From assembly GCA_022839625.1 (NCBI GenBank), contig JALHJL010000024.1, positions 1-50,155 on the forward strand: a stretch of 50,155 nucleotides of DNA. The letters run 5' to 3'. This document shows positions 32,400 through 42,317 of the stretch, piece after piece; position 1 is the first letter of the stretch, and the number at the start of each line of letters is the position of its first letter. The notes under the pieces were generated by a model. That model made no database searches and was not told where the DNA came from. It saw nothing but the letters and a program-made list of their open reading frames with translations. The translations under genes were made by a program, and so were the position numbers. The DNA comes from Phycisphaerales bacterium. GTDB lineage: Bacteria > Planctomycetota > Phycisphaerae > UBA1845 > Fen-1342.

Positions 32400-34487
32400 A
32401 TGCCGACGATGAGCACGGCCGGGATAAAGAGCACCCTCGCGCTGGCGGTGAATGACGCCGCGCAACTGTCCGCCCCCGCCCACTCCCTCACGGTCGTCGT
32501 AGTGGTGTTCGGGGCCGCTCTGGTTGCCGCCTGGCTCATGCGCGCCATTCGAGCACCGACCATCCTCGGCTTCCTGGTCGTAGGCATGGCACTGGGTCCT
32601 TTCGGCGTCGGGCTCATCGGTCCGGAGCAGGGCCGCGACCAGGTGCAGTTCTTCGCCGACCTCGGGCTGGTGATGCTGTTGTTCACCGTCGGGCTCGAGC
32701 TGGCCCCCGAACCCGCACTCCGCATGGGCGGTCGCCTCCTGCTGGCAGCCGCTCTGCAACTGGGACTGACGACCCTCGCGGCCGCCGCGGCGATGCGGTT
32801 TCTGCTGGACTTCTCCTGGCTCGCGGCGTGGACGGGGGGCCTGGCGGTCTCCGTCAGCAGCACGGCGATCATCCTCAAGCACCTGAGCGATCGCGACCAG
32901 ACCGACAGTCCCGCCGGCGGCCTGATCACCGGCGTGAGTCTGTTGCAGGACATCCTGGTCATCGTCGCCCTGGTTCCGCTTCCGCTGCTAGCTCTGGCCG
33001 CACCGGTGCAAGCCCACTGGTCGCTCCAGTTGGGCAAGATCGGACTCGCGATCGGCGTCCTGATCGTCGTGAGCATTCTGGCGCGCCGGGCGATGCCCGC
33101 GCTGGTGAGCCTCGTGTTCCGCTTCGGCGGCCAGGAACTGATGACGCTGTTCGCGATCGTCATGGCGTGCGTCGGCGCCTGGTTGGCGAGCCTGGCAGAC
33201 TGGTCCTGGCCCCTCGGCTCGTTCATCGCCGGCCTGCTTCTGGCGCAGACGGACGTCCGGCACCAATTGCGGGCCGAGATCGCTCCGTTTCGCGAGGCTT
33301 CGAACGCACTCTTCTTCGTCGCCATCGGCATGCTGGCCGACCTGCGCATCTTCGCGCAGCACGGCGTCGCCCTGAGCGTGGCGATCGGGGCAACTGTGGT
33401 CCTGAAGACTGTTCTGGGCTCCGCCGCCGTCCTGCTGGCGGGCTGGCCGCTACGCCTCGCGGTCACCGCCGGTCTGGGCCTGTGCACCATCAGCGAGTTC
33501 GGCTACGTGCTCATGAAGGAAGCGGGCCGCCTTCAGATTATCTCGCCTGACTTCCTGCCGATCTTCATAACCTGGGCCGTGGGGACCATGGTGCTCGGGG
33601 CGGTGTTGGTACCCACGGCCGCCCCGTTGAGCGCGATCGCGGTCCGGCGGTTCGACTACGCCGCCGCCGCCCGCGCGCCGCTGGCGGGCCGTCGTGTGCC
33701 ACCCGGCCGGCCGTTCGCCAGCCACGTGATCGTCGTGGGGTACGGGATCAACGGCCGCAACCTGGCCCGCGTGCTCAAGGCGACGCGCATCCCCTTCGTG
33801 GTCATCGAGTTCAACCGTGCAAACGCCCGGACCGCGCGCGAGGACGGATCGCCGGTGATCGTAGGCGACGCAGCGCGGATGGAAATCCTGACCCGCGGCG
33901 GCTTGAGCACGGCCCGGGCGGTGGTCGTCTCCATCGCGGACCGGGACGCGACGCGCCGGATCGTTGCCCAGGTGCACCGCGCGCAGCCGGACGTTTATGT
34001 TTTGGCGCGCACCCGCTACGTCGCCGAGATCGAGACCCTGCATCGCCTGGGTGCCCGGCAGGTCATCCCCGAGGAGTTCGAGACCTCGATCGAGATTTTC
34101 GCCCACGTGCTGCGCGAATTCGCGGTGCCGGACAACGTGATCGATCAGCAGATCACCCTCGTCCGGGCGGGACACTATGGGATGCTGCGCGGCCGCCCCA
34201 CCGATCGCGACCTGCGCGCGGAATGGCTCCAGGTCCTCGAAGCTGCCGTCACCCAGACCTACTTGCTCGCTTCGGGTAGCGCGGCGTGCGGCCGAACGAT
34301 CCGCGACATTGAGTTGCGCGCCCGGACCGGCGTCACCATCGTCGCCGTCACGCGTCACGGCCAGCCCATCGCCAACCCTCAACCGGACTTCCAGTTGATG
34401 GCCGGGGACGTGTTGGTGCTGGTGGGTGCCCATCGCCAGTTGGACGACGCACGCGCTTTGCTCGATCCGCCTGCGCCAACCGCGTAG
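32400..34487 (+). CDS. Kef-type monovalent cation:proton antiporter with RCK (TrkA) domains
   Basis: About 695 aa. Residues 25-400 form the CPA2 Na+/H+ exchanger domain of a dozen helices (RAPTILGFLVVGMALGPFGV, GLVMLLFTVGLELAP, SVSSTAIILKHL, GSFIAGLLLAQTD). Next is a TrkA-N/RCK nucleotide-binding domain (HVIVVGYGINGRNLARVL near 445) and a TrkA-C domain at the end (LMAGDVLVLVGAH). The arrangement matches KefB/KefC and YbaL-type ligand-gated K+ efflux systems in the inner membrane. ATG 32400 or 32409 is the likely start. It diverges from the TMTC-like gene across about 180 bp. Confidence 0.9.
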   Translation: MPTMSTAGIKSTLALAVNDAAQLSAPAHSLTVVVVVFGAALVAAWLMRAIRAPTILGFLVVGMALGPFGVGLIGPEQGRDQVQFFADLGLVMLLFTVGLELAPEPALRMGGRLLLAAALQLGLTTLAAAAAMRFLLDFSWLAAWTGGLAVSVSSTAIILKHLSDRDQTDSPAGGLITGVSLLQDILVIVALVPLPLLALAAPVQAHWSLQLGKIGLAIGVLIVVSILARRAMPALVSLVFRFGGQELMTLFAIVMACVGAWLASLADWSWPLGSFIAGLLLAQTDVRHQLRAEIAPFREASNALFFVAIGMLADLRIFAQHGVALSVAIGATVVLKTVLGSAAVLLAGWPLRLAVTAGLGLCTISEFGYVLMKEAGRLQIISPDFLPIFITWAVGTMVLGAVLVPTAAPLSAIAVRRFDYAAAARAPLAGRRVPPGRPFASHVIVVGYGINGRNLARVLKATRIPFVVIEFNRANARTAREDGSPVIVGDAARMEILTRGGLSTARAVVVSIADRDATRRIVAQVHRAQPDVYVLARTRYVAEIETLHRLGARQVIPEEFETSIEIFAHVLREFAVPDNVIDQQITLVRAGHYGMLRGRPTDRDLRAEWLQVLEAAVTQTYLLASGSAACGRTIRDIELRARTGVTIVAVTRHGQPIANPQPDFQLMAGDVLVLVGAHRQLDDARALLDPPAPTA

Positions 34488-34531
34488 TACCCCCCGCCTG
34501 CCTCATCGCGCCTCGGCCGTCGAGGCACCCA

Positions 34532-36127
34532 CTATGGTCCGGGAGCCCGGCGAATGTGCCAGAATGGCTCGGTGCGGTCGATGAGGAGCGGCGGGTGGAC
34601 GGTATTCTCGACTTCCGATGGGACGGACGCAGGCGCCGCGAGCACGTAACCGCCGCCCTCCACGAAAGCCAGTAGCTCCTCGTCGGTCAGCTTCGGGAGT
34701 TCAGCGTCCGTCAGGCAATTCACCCACCAGTAGACACGCGCGCCAGGCGGCCCGCCGTAGACCAGGTAGCTCGCGGCCACCGTGTACGCCGTGGTCGAAT
34801 CCGCCAGCAGCCAACCGCCGTCGCCGATTGCCGCCAGTGCCTGGCGCGAAAACACGGCGGCGGATTCGTCTCCCTGCCGCCAGGGCCGGAAGAAATGCCG
34901 GTATTCGTTGCGAAACGGAATCGGCCGCATCTGCCCCCGCAGCCAGCCCTGCCGCTCCGCCAGAATCGGAAAGTAGAAATAGACCGCGAGCGGCAACAGC
35001 AGATTCGCGCCGTACAGCACCGGGGCCCAACGCCGCATGGTCCCGCGCCGCCAGCGTCGCACCAGCACGCCGACGCCGCACCCGAACCACAGCGCGGTCA
35101 CCACGCACACCGGCACGAAGTACTTGTACACGTCGGGGACGTTGTAGCGCCCCACGAACCCGAGAATGATGATCGTCTGCGCCCAGAGCACGTATCGGAA
35201 CAGCCGCGTCCGCCCGCGCGCCCGCCGCCACACGCCGACCAGGGCTACCAGCAGGGCCGCCGAAGGGAAACAGTAGCCGTAGGCGGCGACGGCCTGTTTG
35301 ATCTGTCCCAGCGACAACTGCACGTTCAGTACATGCCCGCTCCAGTCCGAGCTTTGCCCGCTGCCGCCAAAGAGAGCCGTGCGTACCGTTCCCAGCAGAT
35401 CGCCCGTCCGCTGCCACTGCGCGAACACGAGCGCGGAGTACGGCGCCGACGTCACCGCCCACGCCACAATCGCAACCACGACGACCCCGAGATTCACCCG
35501 CCGCCGCGCCAGACGATCCAGCAGCAGCACGCCGTAGGTCGCCAGAGACAGAAGCCCGAGCAGGTGATCCGCCACGTGGAGGCCGTTGACGGCAAAGACG
35601 GCGATGAGCCAGCCCGGATGGCGCGACCGGGCGTAGCGGAGGAGGAGGAGCCACTCGACGGTCAGCAGTGCCCCGGCGATGGTGTACGTGTCGGTCCGGG
35701 CCGACATCTGCCAGTACGAGTGGGCGAGCGCCAGCGTGCCGGCCGCCAGCCCGCCCGCGAGCCGGCTGCGCGTGAGTTGGACGACGAGCGCGGCCAGCAC
35801 GCCGACGCCGACGGCACCGAAGACGCCCGAAAGGAGGTTCAAACGGTGCAGCGGGTCTCCGAGCGGAACGAGCAGGGTTGCCCGGCCAAGCCAGTAATGC
35901 AGCGGATGGGAAAGCGCCAGCCCGAACGGATGCTCGAGCTGCCCGACCAGGATCCGATACTGATGGACGCCGGAGTCCTGCCAGTCCACGCCCCGGCTGC
36001 CGGTGAGCGCGTAGAGCACAAGGGTCGCCAGACCGAAGCCGATGCCGAGCCGCCCGGCGGGCGGGGCGCGATGCGAGCGGGTGGGGAGCAGCTCACGCGC
36101 GTGCCGGGATCGGATGAGGCCGAGCAT
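34532..36127 (-). CDS. DUF2723-like membrane protein (putative GT-C glycosyltransferase)
   Basis: A 531-aa protein with a basic N-terminus and about ten membrane segments. The first periplasmic loop SRGVDWQDSGVHQYRILVGQ and the following HPLHYWLGRA match the DUF2723/O-mannosyltransferase-like family, in which the acidic residue of WQDSG is thought to be part of the active site. The C-terminal 150 residues form a soluble periplasmic domain. With the thioredoxin-fold gene immediately upstream (25-nt gap) it may form a pair. Activity is not established for this family. Confidence 0.78.
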   Translation of the reverse strand: MLGLIRSRHARELLPTRSHRAPPAGRLGIGFGLATLVLYALTGSRGVDWQDSGVHQYRILVGQLEHPFGLALSHPLHYWLGRATLLVPLGDPLHRLNLLSGVFGAVGVGVLAALVVQLTRSRLAGGLAAGTLALAHSYWQMSARTDTYTIAGALLTVEWLLLLRYARSRHPGWLIAVFAVNGLHVADHLLGLLSLATYGVLLLDRLARRRVNLGVVVVAIVAWAVTSAPYSALVFAQWQRTGDLLGTVRTALFGGSGQSSDWSGHVLNVQLSLGQIKQAVAAYGYCFPSAALLVALVGVWRRARGRTRLFRYVLWAQTIIILGFVGRYNVPDVYKYFVPVCVVTALWFGCGVGVLVRRWRRGTMRRWAPVLYGANLLLPLAVYFYFPILAERQGWLRGQMRPIPFRNEYRHFFRPWRQGDESAAVFSRQALAAIGDGGWLLADSTTAYTVAASYLVYGGPPGARVYWWVNCLTDAELPKLTDEELLAFVEGGGYVLAAPASVPSEVENTVHPPLLIDRTEPFWHIRRAPGP

Positions 36128-36152
36128 GCGTCCTCCTGGGGGCCGCGCGCGG

Positions 36153-36647
36153 CTACGACCGGTCGGCGAGCCCGCCGATGTACGTGAAGAACTGGAGCTC
36201 GTCGACGGCGCCCTCGGTTCGGCTCAGCACGTTGCCCTTGGCGTCGAGCAACAGGAAAAGCGGGCGGTTCTTGTACAGGTACTTGAAGCGCAGCGCATCG
36301 CTGGGCCCCAGCGCCACGCGACAACAGACGACCTCCTCCAACGGCTTGCGGGCCCAGCGCTGGGTAAACACCTGAAGCTCGTTGCGCGCGTGCGTCGGGT
36401 CATTCGGTTCGTAAAGATACAGGAACACCTTGCGCTGCTCGGCCGATGCCCGGGCCAGGGCCGCGTCGAAGTCATCCTCGATCCAGACGATCGGCTTGCC
36501 GCCCGTGAGCGCGCACTGATTCACGAACACCAACCCCCCAAGGAGGACCAGAAACAGCGCGATGCCCCAGGCGGACGGCCGGCGGCGGGCGGGTACGGCA
36601 CTCGGCTCAGACGGGGATCGCGTTTCCGGAGACGGAGGCCCGCTCAT
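36153..36647 (-). CDS. Membrane-anchored thioredoxin-fold-like protein without CxxC
   Basis: About 164 aa. A single membrane anchor (WGIALFLVLLGGLVFVNQC) follows a 28-residue cytosolic Pro/Ser-rich tail. The periplasmic part starts with DDFDAALARASAEQRKVFLYLY and ends with YLYKNRPLFLLLDAKGNVLS, a pattern resembling DUF255/thioredoxin-like domains. The redox-active CxxC position is not conserved, so a disulfide reductase role is doubtful. ATG 36647 has GGAG 6 nt upstream; a GTG at 36662 is possible. Probably cotranscribed with the DUF2723 protein. Confidence 0.6.
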   Translation of the reverse strand: MSGPPSPETRSPSEPSAVPARRRPSAWGIALFLVLLGGLVFVNQCALTGGKPIVWIEDDFDAALARASAEQRKVFLYLYEPNDPTHARNELQVFTQRWARKPLEEVVCCRVALGPSDALRFKYLYKNRPLFLLLDAKGNVLSRTEGAVDELQFFTYIGGLADRS

Positions 36648-36884
36648 GTCTGACTCCAACACCGCCCGACGGCCGAGGCACCGCGCGCGCAGGCGGCGTC
36701 TGCGATTACCCGCCGGACTCTACCACTCTATCGGCCAGCCGTAAACCAACGCTCCCTTCCCGCCGCCGACCGACCCCAAGACAGGGTACCACTGCGGACG
36801 ATAGAATCGTGTGGCTCGCTGACGAATGCCCGTCAGGCGGAGGGCCCGGCCCTTCCACCCCCAGCGGCGCCACAGGAGCTTGCT

Positions 36885-38414
36885 GTGCTGAGGACGTTCC
36901 CGCTCGAGTTGGAGAAACAACGGCGGACCATCGAGGAGGTGGCCCGGCAGCAGGGCCTCGACTTCTTCGACACGGTCTTCGAGATGGTCGATTTCGACCA
37001 GATGAACCAGATCGCCGCCTACGGAGGGTTCCCGCAGCGCTACGCCCACTGGCGGTTCGGCATGGACTACGAGCGGCTGCGCAAGCAGCACCGCTACGGG
37101 CTGGGCAAGATCTATGAGATGGTCATCAACAACGACCCCTGCTACGCGTACCTGCTGGCCGACAACGAGTTCGTGGACCAGAAGACTGTCATGGCCCACG
37201 TCTATGCGCACTGCGATTTCTTCAAAAACAACGTCTGGTTCAGCAAGACGAACCGCAAGATGATGGACGGGATGGCCAATCACGCCACCCGCGTCCACCG
37301 GCACATCGACCGCGAAGGCCACGAGGTCGTCGAGAGGTTCCTGGACACCTGCCTCTCGCTGGAGAACCTGATCGACCCCTACTCCCCGTTCATGAAGCGG
37401 GCGGAGCCGCCCCGGCGACCGCAGCGCCCGACGCTGCGCGACCAGGTCGAGCGCGCCGTCCGCTTCCCGGCCAAGCCGTACATGGAGCGGTATATCAACC
37501 CGCCGGACCGGCTGCGGGCGGAACGGGAGCGCGAGGAGAAGGCCGAGCAGGCCATGCGCGAGGCCTTCCCGCCTGCGCCGGAGCGGGACGTGCTCGGGTT
37601 CCTGCTGCGTCATGCGCCGCTGGAGGACTGGCAGGGGGACTGTCTCGACATCGTGCGGGCGGAGGCCTACTACTTCGCGCCGCAGGGCCAGACGAAAATC
37701 ATGAACGAGGGCTGGGCGACATTCTGGCATTCCCGGATGATGACGCGCTTCCACCTCCGTGATGACGAGCTCATCACCTACGCGGACCACCATTCCGGGA
37801 CGCTGGCCAGCGGCCCCGGGCGCCTGAACCCGTACAAGATGGGCGTCGAGCTGTTCCGCGACATCGAAGACCGCTGGAATCGCGGCCGCTTCGGCAAAGA
37901 GTACGAAGAATGCGAGTCGATCGAGCAGCGTCGGAGCTGGAACACCGACCTCAACCAGGGATTGCAGAAGATCTTCGAGGTCCGCCGGGTCCACAACGAC
38001 GTCACGTTCATCGACGAGTTCCTCACCCCCGAGTTCGTCGATCGCTACGAGCTTTATCACTATCGTCGCGACCCGGCCAGCGGGCGGATGGTCGTCGTCA
38101 ACCGCGATTTCGACACCATCAAGCAGACGCTGCTGTTCATGCTCACCAACCACGGCCAGCCCTACATCTACGTCGTCGACGGAAACTACGCCAACCGCGG
38201 CGAGCTCTACCTGGCCCATAAGCACGTCGGCATCGACCTGGACATCCGCTACGCCACCGAGTGCCTGGCGAACCTCCAGCGGCTCTGGCGCCGTCCCGTC
38301 CATCTCCAGGCCCGCATCAAGGACGAGATGCTCCTGTTCTCCGCCGCCGGCGACGGCGTCAGCCAGCAGAAGATCAAGGACGACCTGCCAAAGCCCGCGC
38401 ACCGCGACATCTGA
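36885..38414 (+). CDS. spoVR: SpoVR family protein
   Basis: The 509-aa product matches SpoVR/YcgB throughout. Seen in order: IEEVARQQGLDFFDTVFEMV near the start, RYAHWRFGMDYERLRKQHRY, YAYLLADNEFVDQKTVMAHV, FKNNVWFSKTNRKMMDGMA, and later KIMNEGWATFWHSRMM. The many conserved His residues suggest a metal or ligand site, but the biochemical role is unknown. In B. subtilis it affects the spore cortex. In proteobacteria it usually neighbours yeaG/prkA and yeaH; neither is here. The start is GTG with AGGAG upstream. Confidence 0.93.
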   Translation: MLRTFPLELEKQRRTIEEVARQQGLDFFDTVFEMVDFDQMNQIAAYGGFPQRYAHWRFGMDYERLRKQHRYGLGKIYEMVINNDPCYAYLLADNEFVDQKTVMAHVYAHCDFFKNNVWFSKTNRKMMDGMANHATRVHRHIDREGHEVVERFLDTCLSLENLIDPYSPFMKRAEPPRRPQRPTLRDQVERAVRFPAKPYMERYINPPDRLRAEREREEKAEQAMREAFPPAPERDVLGFLLRHAPLEDWQGDCLDIVRAEAYYFAPQGQTKIMNEGWATFWHSRMMTRFHLRDDELITYADHHSGTLASGPGRLNPYKMGVELFRDIEDRWNRGRFGKEYEECESIEQRRSWNTDLNQGLQKIFEVRRVHNDVTFIDEFLTPEFVDRYELYHYRRDPASGRMVVVNRDFDTIKQTLLFMLTNHGQPYIYVVDGNYANRGELYLAHKHVGIDLDIRYATECLANLQRLWRRPVHLQARIKDEMLLFSAAGDGVSQQKIKDDLPKPAHRDI

Positions 38415-38756
38415 CCGCGCTTGCCCGCGCCGCGTCGGCGTTCTACTCCGAACGTCTCCGGGCCGCCCTGGACCGGCTCGACACGGCCGACCCGCCCGAC
38501 CCAAAGGGAATCAGCGGAATCCGGCTGCCCGTGGCGATTGAGGGGTGGAACTCGTCAGCCCCACGGGCGCCGGTTGCGCCAGGTGCCGGGCTTCTGGCCT
38601 CCGGAATTCCATGAGGAACGAGAAGAAGCAAGCACTCCGTGACAAGCTTGGTGGAAAACAGTAGAATGAAAGAACAATTCGTGCGGTGGTTGTGGGGCGT
38701 TCGGCACGTCGAGCCCTCGGCGCCTGCTGGCCGACCCGGTGTTAGGAGGAGCTGCT
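38415..38756 (+). other. Gap between spoVR and the large secreted protein
   Basis: No gene is supported. A 7-bp stem (38528-38534 with 38561-38567, CCCGTGG/CCACGGG) could take part in ending the spoVR transcript. The main signal is the promoter at 38639-38667. The stretch around 38540-38600 looks repeat-like, but I see no second copy in the window. Confidence 0.35.
38639..38667 (+). promoter_or_regulatory. Promoter of the large secreted protein gene
   Basis: GTGACA (38639-38644, five of six matches to TTGACA) and TAGAAT (38662-38667, five of six to TATAAT) are spaced by exactly 17 bp. The predicted leader is about 80 nt. It is one of the best sigma-70-type promoters in the window. Confidence 0.55.
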
Positions 38757-41700
38757 ATGAGAACACTTGCGACGTTCGCCCTGCTGTGGGCGGCGCTGGG
38801 GGTAACCCCTGGCGTGTTCGGGCAACGGCATGCCCAATCCACCCGTATCACGACTGCGACACACGAAGCGAGCGGCGACACGCTTGCCGGACCGATAGCC
38901 CCGCGGGGAGACCAGCGTGCCTTCCTTGCCTCGGACGATGACGTGCTGGGCGTGCCCGTCTTTGGCCACGCGGCCACCGGCCGGGCGGGCGAGAATTGCC
39001 CGCAGACGGGCTTCATCTGCGGGCAGGACCGGGCCGCTTGCGGCAGCACGCAATGGTATTTCTATTCGGACATGCAGTTTTGCAGTTCTGCCCCCACCAC
39101 GTGCCAGCGCGTGCGGTGCGAGAACTTCCCGCCGCCGGGCGTCACGATTCCGCCCTCGCAGTCGATCGGCGTCATTATGTGGTGGGGCGTCTACGTCGAC
39201 AATAACAGCAACGGCTGCACGAAGACGGGCGGTCACCAGTTCCGCATCCGTTTCTATAACGAGATGAACGACGGAAACGACCCGGTCGATCCCGGCAAGA
39301 TCGTCTATACGGAGTATGTGACGGCCTGGGCGCAGGACACCGGCGAGACCGTGACCTTCGCGACGGTCCCGGCCGTCCTTTGGCAGTTCACGGCCGTCCT
39401 GACGACGCCCGTGAACACGACGTCGGGCTTCTTTTCGATTGCGGGCGACGGCACGCCAGGCTGCTATTTCTTGTGGGGCGGCTCGAACGATGGCAACAAC
39501 TGGCTCGCCACCTGGTATGAGACTCGACTGCCGGGCACGTGGGAAGTCGTCACCAACCGCTGCGATCTGAGCTATTGCTTCAGCCAGAAGGACGTCGGGG
39601 CCTGCTGCGATGATTGCGCGGAAAGCTGCCTGGAGGCCGTCACCGACACGTACTGCCACGCCATCGGCGGCCGTTTCCTGCAAGATGGGACTTGTGCGGA
39701 CTTCGGCCAGGGCGGCGTGCCCGCGTGCGGCGCGGGCGTCGGCGCCTGCTGCCACGACGACGGCACGTGCGTACTTACGATCTGCCAGGAGTGCGAAGCG
39801 GGGCCGCCGCCGCCCTGTATCGGCGACCTGAACTGCGACGGGATGATCGACTTCGCGGACATTAACCCGTTCGTGCTGTATCTATCCGATCAGGTGTCGT
39901 GGACCGCGGCGTTTGCGTGCGACCCGCGCGCCGGCGACATCAACTGCGACGGCACTTATGGACAATGGTCGTTCGACGACATCAACCCGTTTGTCACCTT
40001 GATGACGCAGTGCGGCGTCGGCTGCGCCTGTCCGGGGCCGATTAGCTGTAGCGCCCCTCCCATGAAAGGCCCGTATTGGACGGGAGTTGGCACGACCTGC
40101 GACCCCTGGCCGGTCGGCGCCTGCTGCACCGTCGTGGTCCCGCCGGGCGCCTTAACCGAGGGCGAGCCCGAGGACTGCGCACCGGACACGTTCAACGGCG
40201 GCTGCGACATGGCGAGCCCGCTGTTCTCGGCGATCGCGCCCGGGCAGACGATCTACGGCGAGTCGGGCACGTTCGGCGGCACGCGTGACACAGATTGGTA
40301 CCATTTCGCCCTGCCGGGTCCGCGCTCCTTCACCATCACGGTGGAGGCCGAGTTCGACGTGACCGTCGCTGCCTATCGTCAGGGTCCAACCCCGGCTGCG
40401 CCGTGTGTCGGCCGTGCGGATGCGGTGGCCCCCACAAGCGGCGCCAGGTGCACGCAAGTCGTCCTGGAGTCCCGTTGTCTGCCAGGCGGCGACTACCTCG
40501 TGGTTGTTGCACCAACCGAGGTCAGCGGAGTGCCTTGCTACGCGGACTACAAGCTGACCCTGACGGTCTCTGGTGCCTGCGAAGTGCTGAACACGTGCGG
40601 GGATTGCCCGGCCGGCGCGGACTACCTCGAAGGCAGCCCGCCCGGCAATCCGCCGCCGGGCTATTGCATCGCCAATCCTGACGACCCCACGTACGACCCA
40701 GAGAACGGGGGCTGCAACACGTGGCCGCCCACCTTTGAGGTGCTGCCGCTTGACTCGGACGAGCCGATCACCTTCTGCGGCAAGCTGTGGGCGAACCAGG
40801 GCTATCGGGACCTTGATTGGTATGCGCTGGAGCTAGCGACGGCGTCGCAGGTGATGTGGCAGGTGACGAGTGAAGTTCCCTGCCGGGCAACGCTGCTATT
40901 CGATTACGTCGACGGCGTCTACAGCCCGCCGCCGGCCGATTGCTCAACGTACTACTACTGGCTCGACACGCTCGTCGAGCCGTGCGTGCCCAAGCTCTGG
41001 ACCGGCACGATGGTCTATGAACCCGGCTTGTACTGGTTCCTGGTCATGCCGGAAGACGCCGGCGGCTCGCTCCGGTACGGCTACCCGTGCCCGGTGGGCA
41101 GTGCCGACTTCGGCAACGACTACACCGTCACGATAAACACCGGCCTGGGATGCTCTTGGTTGATCCAAACCAGACCAAGCAGCCACAAGGAGTCGCAGCA
41201 GCCCGACGGCAACGATCCGCCCTGCCCGCCGGGCAGCTACGACGACACCTTCAACAGCGGCTGCGATGCGGCTACGCCGCCGGGGCCGCGGCTGGAGCTG
41301 AGCGTGGGCGACACCCCGACTTGGCTTGGCCGGACGGGCACGTGGTACGCCGACCCGAACGATCCGGATTTGCTCCAGAAGGATTTTGACTGGTACGAGT
41401 TCACGCTGACGACCAACCGCCGGTTCAAGGTCCACCTGTTCGCCGAATTCGCGGCGACGTGGGAGATCTGGAGAAGCAACGACTGTCCGTTCGGTCCGAT
41501 CGAGGGTCTGGATGTGCCGCTGTGCTACGATTTCGGTGTGTACACGGTGCGTTGCTACGCGGCCGGGACGTACTGGCTGCGGGTCTACCCGACGGGCCAG
41601 GCGCAGTGCGGCAAGTACTACTGGCTCGCGCTCACCGAGCCGGCCAATTGCACCCCGTGCTACTTCGCGTGCGTGGGCGACAACCTGGACGACCCGTGCG

Positions 41701-42176
41701 GCGAATACACGGATGACAGCAACTTGGGTTGCGACAATCCGACTGGGCCGCCGCCGCGCTTCATGACGTTCAACTGCGGGACGACGTATTGCGGCCGAGT
41801 CTACGCCGGGTCGGAGAACGGCGCCCAATGCGATGAATGCTACGATCCCGACTGGTTCACGGTCACGCAGACGAATGCCACGCCGCGGCGGATTCGGTTG
41901 TCGGCGATGGCGGAGTTCCTGGCGCACGTCGAGTGCTACGCGAGCTGCGACGACTACCCGAACACCCCGATCGCCGGCCTGGATGGGATCACGCCGCTGA
42001 CCGGCGGGATGGCGTGCCCGACCATTCAGGTCATAAGCGCAAGCCAGTTTCCGGAGGGCACGACGATCTACGGCCGGATCGTGAACGTGGACCAGTTCGG
42101 CGGTGTGCTGACGAAGTACTACCCGTGCGCGAAGGGCGTGAACCGCTGGAGAATCGCGGTGGCCTGCGTGCCATGA
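38757..42176 (+). CDS. Large secreted cysteine-rich protein with dockerin-like and DWY modules
   Basis: A 1139-aa protein with a Sec signal peptide (cleavage near GVFGQR). Residues about 25-300 are an unrecognised Cys-rich region. Residues about 354-412 form a dockerin-like module: a perfect calcium loop (DLNCDGMIDFAD), INPFVLYLSD, then a second atypical loop (DINCDGTYGQWSFDDINPF). From about 476 there are four modules of 140-180 aa, each opening N-x-GC(D/N) and containing D-(W)-(Y/F) about 25-45 residues later (DTDWYHF, RDLDWYA, KDFDWYEF, DPDWFTV); they resemble bacterial pre-peptidase C-terminal domains. Many cysteines imply disulfides outside the cytoplasm. AGGAGG precedes the ATG. Role unknown. 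Confidence 0.8.
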   Translation: MRTLATFALLWAALGVTPGVFGQRHAQSTRITTATHEASGDTLAGPIAPRGDQRAFLASDDDVLGVPVFGHAATGRAGENCPQTGFICGQDRAACGSTQWYFYSDMQFCSSAPTTCQRVRCENFPPPGVTIPPSQSIGVIMWWGVYVDNNSNGCTKTGGHQFRIRFYNEMNDGNDPVDPGKIVYTEYVTAWAQDTGETVTFATVPAVLWQFTAVLTTPVNTTSGFFSIAGDGTPGCYFLWGGSNDGNNWLATWYETRLPGTWEVVTNRCDLSYCFSQKDVGACCDDCAESCLEAVTDTYCHAIGGRFLQDGTCADFGQGGVPACGAGVGACCHDDGTCVLTICQECEAGPPPPCIGDLNCDGMIDFADINPFVLYLSDQVSWTAAFACDPRAGDINCDGTYGQWSFDDINPFVTLMTQCGVGCACPGPISCSAPPMKGPYWTGVGTTCDPWPVGACCTVVVPPGALTEGEPEDCAPDTFNGGCDMASPLFSAIAPGQTIYGESGTFGGTRDTDWYHFALPGPRSFTITVEAEFDVTVAAYRQGPTPAAPCVGRADAVAPTSGARCTQVVLESRCLPGGDYLVVVAPTEVSGVPCYADYKLTLTVSGACEVLNTCGDCPAGADYLEGSPPGNPPPGYCIANPDDPTYDPENGGCNTWPPTFEVLPLDSDEPITFCGKLWANQGYRDLDWYALELATASQVMWQVTSEVPCRATLLFDYVDGVYSPPPADCSTYYYWLDTLVEPCVPKLWTGTMVYEPGLYWFLVMPEDAGGSLRYGYPCPVGSADFGNDYTVTINTGLGCSWLIQTRPSSHKESQQPDGNDPPCPPGSYDDTFNSGCDAATPPGPRLELSVGDTPTWLGRTGTWYADPNDPDLLQKDFDWYEFTLTTNRRFKVHLFAEFAATWEIWRSNDCPFGPIEGLDVPLCYDFGVYTVRCYAAGTYWLRVYPTGQAQCGKYYWLALTEPANCTPCYFACVGDNLDDPCGEYTDDSNLGCDNPTGPPPRFMTFNCGTTYCGRVYAGSENGAQCDECYDPDWFTVTQTNATPRRIRLSAMAEFLAHVECYASCDDYPNTPIAGLDGITPLTGGMACPTIQVISASQFPEGTTIYGRIVNVDQFGGVLTKYYPCAKGVNRWRIAVACVP

Positions 42177-42231
42177 ACGTACACGGCTGCGATTCGGCCG
42201 ACATCGGTGCCCATCTGCCAGCCTGGTCGGA

Positions 42232-42285
42232 ACGCGAAGCGCAAGCGAGCGCGGGATGGAACAGTCGCTCGCCGGCGCTTCGCGT
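42232..42285. terminator. Bidirectional hairpin between convergent genes
   Basis: The arms 42232-42251 and 42266-42285 pair as 11 bp (ACGCGAAGCGC/GCGCTTCGCGT), a 2x2 internal loop, and 7 bp (GCGAGCG/CGCTCGC), with a 14-nt loop. It sits in the 141-bp space between the stops of two convergent genes and could end transcription both ways. There is no clear U tract. Confidence 0.55.
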
Positions 42286-42317
42286 CTTGGTGCGCGGGCC
42301 TTTCCGTGCGTGGCGGC

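Noticed and set aside
30478..32400. The longer start (32400) for the TMTC-like protein
   Set aside because: The extra 61 residues are Arg/Gly-rich and would overlap the divergent promoter region and the start of the antiporter gene.
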